Shown here piece after piece: positions 6,047 to 7,137 of a stretch of 7,137 bases of DNA; positions within the stretch are counted from its first letter, which is position 1, and each line of letters opens with the position of its first letter. Under the pieces are notes generated by a model that saw only the letters and a list, made by a program, of their open reading frames with translations, had not been told where the DNA came from and made no database searches. The position numbers were made by a program, and so were the translations under genes. This DNA is from Chloroflexota bacterium (lineage in GTDB: Bacteria; Chloroflexota; Dehalococcoidia; Lucifugimonadales; UBA826): positions 322,103 through 329,239 of the forward strand of contig PBDP01000004.1 in the NCBI GenBank assembly GCA_002718095.1, written 5' to 3'.

Positions 6047-6052
6047 TTTATA
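6047..6052 (-). promoter_or_regulatory. Candidate -10 box of ssrA (TATAAA)
   Basis: On the minus strand TATAAA ends 7 nt before the first G of the mature tmRNA 5' end, the right spacing for transcription to begin at or near position 6039. No clear -35 element was found at 16-18 nt upstream. Confidence 0.45.
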
Positions 6053-6083
6053 GCTAGATTTTAGCATAAACTCGATATTATCT

Positions 6084-6095
6084 TTACATGTGTAA
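6084..6095. promoter_or_regulatory. Inverted repeat TTACA-TG-TGTAA, candidate operator between ssrA and hyi
   Basis: Positions 6084-6095 form a perfect 5-2-5 inverted repeat, TTACATGTGTAA, in the divergent region between ssrA and hyi. It overlaps a TTTACA (6083-6088) that could be a -35 with GAAAAT (6105-6110) as a weak -10 at 16-nt spacing, which would place it on the hyi promoter. The regulator is unknown. The remaining bases of 6040-6138 hold the ssrA promoter and the hyi ribosome-binding site (GGAG, 6125-6128). Confidence 0.35.
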
Positions 6096-6138
6096 TAAAC
6101 TAACGAAAATTGATGATATTGAGTGGAGATAATTAATT

Positions 6139-6915
6139 ATGGTTAAATTAGATGCAAATTTGAGTATGATGTTTAATGAAGTCCCTTTTGAGGATAGATT
6201 TTATTCGGCTGCCAAAATGGGTTTTAGTGGCGTAGAATATCTATTTCCTTATGATTATAAAAAAGATGATCTTAAGATGTTACTAAAAGAGAATAAACTA
6301 ACTCAGGTACTTCATAATTTACCTGCAGGGGACTGGGATTCTGGGGATCGAGGGATTGCATGCGACCCTTCAAGAGTTGAGGAATTTAAAAAAGGTGTTG
6401 AGTTAGCTGCAGATTATGCTTCGGATTTGTCTTGCCCTCAAGTTAATTGTTTAACAGGAATAAAGCCTCCTAATATTACAGATGAAGAAGCTAGGGAAAC
6501 GCTTGTGTCAAATCTGAAATACGCAGCACCTGTTTTGAAAAAAGCTGGTGTGAAATTAATTATAGAAAGTATTAATACAAAAGATATTCCAGGATTTTTT
6601 CTAAATAATACTAATCAAGCTGTTAGCATAATTAAAGATGTGAATTCAGATAATTTAATGCTTCAACATGATATCTATCATATGCAGATTATGGAAGGGA
6701 ATTTAGCAAAAACTATTGAATCTAATTTGAAACTTATTAGCCATATACAAATTGCAGATAATCCAGGAAGACATGAACCTGGATCGGGTGAAATCAACTA
6801 TCCATTTTTGTTCAAATGGTTGGATAAATTAGGATACGATGGATGGGTAGGTTGCGAGTATATTCCATTGTCAGATACAGAGATAGGGTTAAAATGGGCA
6901 ACCAAATATCTATAG
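6139..6915 (+). CDS. hyi: Hydroxypyruvate isomerase / 2-oxo-tetronate isomerase (Hyi/OtnI family)
   Basis: This 258-residue TIM-barrel protein of the xylose-isomerase-like fold matches the Hyi family along its whole length, including the exact length recalled for E. coli Hyi. Family blocks are HNLPAGDWDSGDRGIAC (59-75), QVNCLTGI (101-108), IIESINTKDIPGFFL (141-155), LQHDIYHMQIMEG (174-186), HIQIADNPGRHEPGSGEINY (202-221) and GWVGCEYIP (235-243). E143 and E240 are the expected catalytic glutamates, and D177 (in DIY), H203 and Q204 lie in the usual metal-site region. The reaction is hydroxypyruvate to tartronate semialdehyde (Hyi) or the 2-oxo-tetronate/3-oxo-tetronate interconversion (OtnI); the sequence does not decide between them. 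It acts in cytoplasmic glyoxylate or sugar-acid catabolism. GGAG at 6125-6128 supports the ATG. No glyoxylate carboligase or tartronate semialdehyde reductase gene is visible. Confidence 0.93.
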   Translation: MVKLDANLSMMFNEVPFEDRFYSAAKMGFSGVEYLFPYDYKKDDLKMLLKENKLTQVLHNLPAGDWDSGDRGIACDPSRVEEFKKGVELAADYASDLSCPQVNCLTGIKPPNITDEEARETLVSNLKYAAPVLKKAGVKLIIESINTKDIPGFFLNNTNQAVSIIKDVNSDNLMLQHDIYHMQIMEGNLAKTIESNLKLISHIQIADNPGRHEPGSGEINYPFLFKWLDKLGYDGWVGCEYIPLSDTEIGLKWATKYL

Positions 6916-6919
6916 ATGA

Positions 6920-7066
6920 CTTTTCCGAATTAAATTAGGTAATAAAACTTTCTCTTTAGGAGTTTCTGATTGGGGACAATCTGGTAGTAGGGCAGATTTG
7001 TATAAAGAATATGGGATTAACACGGATTCTATTGTTAATGCATGTATATCTGTATTAGATATATAA
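6920..7066 (+). pseudogene. Remnant of a transketolase C-terminus (start-less, 48 codons)
   Basis: Between an in-frame TGA at 6917-6919 and a TAA at 7064-7066 there are 48 sense codons whose product contains LGVSDWGQSGSRADLYKEYG followed by INTDSIVNAC. This aligns well in pattern with the very C-terminus of transketolases (an SG-x4-L-x4-GI/L-x2-D-x-I core, as in the human enzyme). It has no ATG and no ribosome-binding site at its front, and the rest of the transketolase (TPP and pyrimidine domains) is absent because hyi occupies the upstream DNA. It therefore looks like the 3' tail left by deletion or rearrangement. It begins 4 nt after the hyi stop. A short expressed peptide is possible but unsupported. 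Confidence 0.6.
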
Positions 7067-7082
7067 TGTGTAAGCAAATTAT

Positions 7083-7088
7083 GGAGGA
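7083..7088 (+). promoter_or_regulatory. Strong ribosome-binding site (GGAGGA) setting a GTG start
   Basis: GGAGGA lies 5 nt upstream of GTG at 7094. An ATG two bases earlier (7092) would run into TAG after five codons, so the Shine-Dalgarno points to the GTG frame. Confidence 0.6.
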
Positions 7089-7093
7089 ATAAT

Positions 7094-7137
7094 GTGTCAA
7101 ATATTTTAGTTATACACGGTGCAGGAATAGATATGAG
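7094..7137 (+). CDS. N-terminus of a probable type II 3-dehydroquinate dehydratase-like protein, cut by window end
   Basis: Only 14 full codons are visible: (M)SNILVIHGAGIDM. The short N-terminal strand followed by HGxxxxM resembles the start of type II dehydroquinases (AroQ), whose canonical form is ILVLNGPNLNLLG, and the gene begins at the right place relative to that strand. In AroQ this loop carries an active-site Asn (PNLN); here it reads AGID, so the protein may be a divergent family member or a different flavodoxin-like protein. The GTG start is supported by GGAGGA. It follows the transketolase remnant by 27 nt. The call rests on very few residues. Confidence 0.45.
   Translation, partial: MSNILVIHGAGIDM

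Noticed and set aside
1-7137. CRISPR array, insertion sequence, integrase or attachment site
   Set aside because: No direct-repeat/spacer pattern, transposase-like frame or long terminal inverted repeats were seen anywhere in the window.

Overview
The window is AT-rich bacterial DNA with tightly packed genes. Organism (inference, moderate confidence): an uncultured, probably marine Chloroflexota of the Dehalococcoidia/SAR202 kind. The hints are the short tmRNA tag starting with Gly (as recalled, Dehalococcoides also has a 9-residue Gly-initial tag), a divergent PlsY, and the DUF1800, NHL-propeller and Hyi genes. No rRNA or other phylogenetic marker besides tmRNA is present, so this is a lead only.

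Layout. (a) 1-1296, plus strand: the end of a SRPBCC ligand-binding-fold gene, then 6 bp later a regulator with a complete CarH-type adenosylcobalamin photoreceptor module and a C-terminal XRE helix-turn-helix. This looks like a light-response operon whose upstream part lies outside the window. (b) 1300-1878, minus: a divergent PlsY-family acyltransferase, convergent with the regulator. (c) 1915-2289, plus: an unrecognised three-helix membrane protein, possibly from a leaderless transcript. (d) 2301-5642, minus: a four-gene run transcribed in the order membrane-anchored repeat protein, Fur-family repressor, DUF1800 protein, NHL beta-propeller. The first two overlap by 8 nt. A 19-bp imperfect palindrome over a TATAAT box sits between fur and the DUF1800 gene. 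(e) 5692-6039, minus: a one-piece tmRNA with encoded CCA and tag GNKQLALAA. (f) 6139-6915, plus: a hydroxypyruvate/2-oxo-tetronate isomerase, divergent from the tmRNA. It is followed by a start-less remnant of a transketolase C-terminus and then the first 14 codons of an AroQ-like gene cut by the window end.

The strongest candidate for something new is the B12 photoreceptor regulator. Every diagnostic photoreceptor residue is present with exact family spacing, but the DNA-binding domain is an XRE type at the C-terminus instead of a MerR type at the N-terminus. The second is the Fur-family cluster, which links a redox- or metal-type repressor to a small repeat protein and a DUF1800/NHL pair of unknown function. 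No CRISPR array, insertion sequence, integrase or tRNA gene was seen, and no gap over 300 bp lacks a gene.
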